Shown one piece after another: positions 5,631 through 7,426 of a stretch of DNA of 7,426 nucleotides. How positions within the stretch are numbered: the stretch's first letter is position 1; each line of letters starts with the position of its first letter. Where the stretch lies: positions 1 through 7,426 of the forward strand of contig JAOZUP010000197.1 of NCBI GenBank assembly GCA_029938595.1, in the 5' to 3' direction. The notes under the pieces were generated by a model. It did no database searches. It saw only the letters and a program-made list of their open reading frames with translations, and was not told the DNA's origin. A program made the translations under genes and the position numbers. Source of the stretch: Thermoanaerobaculales bacterium (GTDB taxonomy: Bacteria; Acidobacteriota; Thermoanaerobaculia; Thermoanaerobaculales; Sulfomarinibacteraceae).

Positions 5631-7313
5631 GTGAGGGGCATATTGAGGCTGAAGCGGGTTCTCGCTCTGGTCGTCGCTGCCGGGTTAGCGGTATCCGTTT
5701 ATCTCTACCTGCAGTCGCGACGGGAGAAATGGCGTCCCCTCGAACGATCCGAGATCGATCGGCCCGAGCAGCTCGATAATCTCGATGCCGACCTTGGTGA
5801 GCTGGATCCCGAACCCTGGGTCAGGACTTACCTGCCGAACAATGCCTCATCAGGCTTCAATCTCGGGCTCTTCCGCCGGCGGGTTCCCTTTCTCTTCGAC
5901 ATGAACGGGCGCATCGTCCACACATGGCCAACCGTGCGTGCGATCGGCCGGGTGCGTCTGAGCCGTGACGGAAGGCTGGCGGTTATTGGGACCGACAACC
6001 TGATCAAGGAGTACGATTGGGACGGGGATTTGACGTGGTACTTCCAGCTTCCGGACAAGCACCACTTCCCGCACCACGATTTGATCACGTTGGAGAACGG
6101 AAATTACCTCATCCTGGGCCACGACGGCCACACCCACACTGACTACTTGTACGAGGTCGACTCCGGGCGCAGAGTGCTCTGGGAGTGGTGGATGTATGAC
6201 CACCGGCGGAGCTTCTCGGAGTGGGATTACAAGAGCAAGGATCCGAGCCACAGCAACTCGATTCGCGAGCTCCCGCCCAACCGTTGGTTCGACGCGGGCG
6301 ACACGCGGTTTCGGCCCGGGAACATTCTCGTCAGCGCCCGCAACCTGAACACGATCTTTATCATCGACAAGCCGACCGGAGACGTGGTGTGGCACTACTC
6401 GAAGGGGCTCGATCACCAGCACGAGGCCGTGATGGTCGAGCGGGGGAATGCTGCTGCGGGCCTCGTCATGGTCTTCAACAACGGGCTCGAAGATCTCCAC
6501 GCCTATCGCAGGAGTCTGGTGCAGGCCGTCGATCCGGTCGAGGGAAAGGTCACGTGGGAGTACGGCTCAGAGTTCTTTTTTTCGACGGTCGGCGGATTGG
6601 CGCAGCCGATGCCTGAAAAGAACATCCTCATCACATCGAGCAACGGCGGAAGGGTCTTCGAGATCACTCCCGGCGGGCGGATCGTCTGGGAGTGGGCGCC
6701 CCCATTCAACCCGATGCGGTTGCATCGGCTGTCCCCCGATCACTGCCCGCAGCTGGCAGCGCTGGCGCTTCCGGACGCCGAGGCTCGCCGCCGCCGTGCC
6801 CGGCGCCCGTATGTGGACACAGGTCTTTATCGGTTCGACCACCCGTTCGAAACCGAGATGAGGATCGTGGACGGCAAGAAGAGAAAGCTGCTCGAATCGA
6901 ATAATGGATGCCGACAATTGCTGATCCCGCCGCAGGCTTCGGTGAGGGCCGGTTTCGGGATCGACGGCGGGAGTTTGGGGAACCGATATCTCAAGGTCGG
7001 ATTCCGCATGACGATTGAGGGTGAGGGCGGTGTCCGGGTGCTCGTTGATGAGACTCTGGCCTCGGACGCCGAGAACTTGTGGTTGCAACGAAGGGCCCGG
7101 CTCGGCGCCTACGCGTATGAGCACGTGGAGTTGTGCATCGCAACCGTGATCGAAGGTGAGACCGACGATCTCGGGGAGTTCGCAATGTGGGCTAACCCGG
7201 TCATCGAGTCAAAGTCAATGCGCCCGCCGCGTCTGCCGCCGGTGAGCCAGATCACTGAGCAAGAGCGCCGATTGCGTGAGCAGCAGCTCAAGGTCCTGGG
7301 GTATGTGAACTGA
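5631..7313 (+). CDS. Membrane-anchored arylsulfotransferase-like protein, paralogue 3 (ASST3)
   Basis: 560 residues if started at GTG 5631, 7 nt after the ASST2 stop. TTG 5643, with GAGGGG 4-9 nt upstream, is an alternative that shortens the protein by four residues. The frame is open back to 5541, but that extension overlaps ASST2 and gives a serine/arginine-rich stretch before the anchor, so it is rejected. The anchor is about residues 10-27. Motifs are H148-H149-D150, H207-S-N209-S, S-A-R237 and Q-H264-E-A; blade strands include VLWEW, VTWEY and IVWEW. The C-terminal domain carries C427 and C502, with C372 before it, and these are its only cysteines. The tail is REQQLKVLGYVN. It is clearly more diverged than ASST1 and ASST2 are from each other, with extra histidines near the first motif (KHHFPHHD; GHDGHTHTD), so it may act on a different acceptor. 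It is the last visible gene of the operon. Confidence 0.8.
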   Translation: MRGILRLKRVLALVVAAGLAVSVYLYLQSRREKWRPLERSEIDRPEQLDNLDADLGELDPEPWVRTYLPNNASSGFNLGLFRRRVPFLFDMNGRIVHTWPTVRAIGRVRLSRDGRLAVIGTDNLIKEYDWDGDLTWYFQLPDKHHFPHHDLITLENGNYLILGHDGHTHTDYLYEVDSGRRVLWEWWMYDHRRSFSEWDYKSKDPSHSNSIRELPPNRWFDAGDTRFRPGNILVSARNLNTIFIIDKPTGDVVWHYSKGLDHQHEAVMVERGNAAAGLVMVFNNGLEDLHAYRRSLVQAVDPVEGKVTWEYGSEFFFSTVGGLAQPMPEKNILITSSNGGRVFEITPGGRIVWEWAPPFNPMRLHRLSPDHCPQLAALALPDAEARRRRARRPYVDTGLYRFDHPFETEMRIVDGKKRKLLESNNGCRQLLIPPQASVRAGFGIDGGSLGNRYLKVGFRMTIEGEGGVRVLVDETLASDAENLWLQRRARLGAYAYEHVELCIATVIEGETDDLGEFAMWANPVIESKSMRPPRLPPVSQITEQERRLREQQLKVLGYVN

Positions 7314-7328
7314 CCCGCCCAACCGCCG

Positions 7329-7359
7329 GATACCAGATGCCAGATACCAGATACCAGAT
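7329..7359 (+). repeat. Heptamer tandem repeat (GATACCA, about 4.4 units)
   Basis: Units read GATACCA, GATGCCA, GATACCA, GATACCA and a partial GAT, with one substitution in the second unit. The array begins 16 nt after the ASST3 stop. Short heptamer arrays between genes are common in some GC-rich bacteria and can change length by slippage. No clear intrinsic terminator is seen between ASST3 and the array. Confidence 0.85.
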
Positions 7360-7374
7360 CTACCCACCCATCCC

Positions 7375-7402
7375 TTGACATCGAGACGGGTGAGTTTACG
7401 AT
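7375..7402 (+). promoter_or_regulatory. Possible sigma-70-type promoter reading out of the window
   Basis: A perfect TTGACA (7375-7380) is followed after 16 nt by TACGAT (7397-7402; 4 of 6 to TATAAT). It lies between the two repeat arrays and would drive a gene beyond 7426. Only one copy exists, so there is no conservation to support it. Confidence 0.45.
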
Positions 7403-7408
7403 TTCGTC

Positions 7409-7426
7409 GCATCCGGCATCCGGCAT
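7409..7426 (+). repeat. Heptamer tandem repeat (GCATCCG, at least 2.5 units), cut by the window end
   Basis: GCATCCG occurs twice followed by GCAT at the window edge, so the array may continue. Read on the other strand the unit is GATGCCG, one base from the GATGCCA unit of the array at 7329-7359, so the two arrays are inverted relatives and could pair with each other in the transcript. Confidence 0.7.

Noticed and set aside
7329..7426. CRISPR-like array from the repeated short units
   Set aside because: Units are 7 nt in direct tandem with no spacers; this is a simple heptamer repeat.
7314..7426. Intrinsic terminator after ASST3
   Set aside because: No GC-rich hairpin followed by a T-run is visible; the only possible pairing is between the two imperfect repeat arrays.

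Overview
The window is a GC-rich bacterial segment (no organism markers; the high GC and the C-terminal sandwich-plus-'LGYV' architecture suggest an uncultured Acidobacteriota-like or similar Gram-negative lineage, low confidence). Every complete gene lies on the + strand and nearly all of the window belongs to one sulfur-transfer cluster.

Layout: (1) 1-135, the 3' end of an Lrp/AsnC-type regulator, followed by a stem-loop (136-182). (2) A promoter (216-244), then a wrecked remnant of an APS kinase fusion gene (290-431) that runs into the first arylsulfotransferase-like gene, ASST1 (421-2112). (3) A second, nearly identical promoter (2126-2154), then an intact gene with an ATP-sulfurylase-like domain fused to an APS kinase (2197-3924), overlapped by 11 nt by ASST2 (3914-5623), followed 7 nt later by ASST3 (5631-7313). 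(4) A 113-nt tail with two heptamer repeat arrays on either side of a possible promoter that reads out of the window.

The history is readable in the sequence. A cassette 'promoter - sulfurylase/APS kinase - ASST' was duplicated in tandem. In the upstream copy the kinase gene lost about 1.56 kb in its middle and about 32 nt near its start, but its promoter, start region, last codons and 11-nt overlap with the ASST gene survive. A third, more divergent ASST paralogue ends the operon.

Functionally, the kinase domain has all the expected motifs and should make PAPS from APS in the cytoplasm. Its sulfurylase-like domain has lost key catalytic residues and is probably structural. The three ASST paralogues each carry one N-terminal membrane anchor, a beta-propeller arylsulfotransferase domain with the expected His/Asn/Arg positions, a C-terminal beta-sandwich-like domain, exactly three conserved cysteines and a shared C-terminal tail. 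Known ASST enzymes work outside the cytoplasm and do not use PAPS, so a cytoplasmic PAPS maker co-transcribed with exported ASST-like proteins implies a missing link (a sulfated carrier or small molecule), or a new donor for these enzymes. This is the most interesting aspect of the window.
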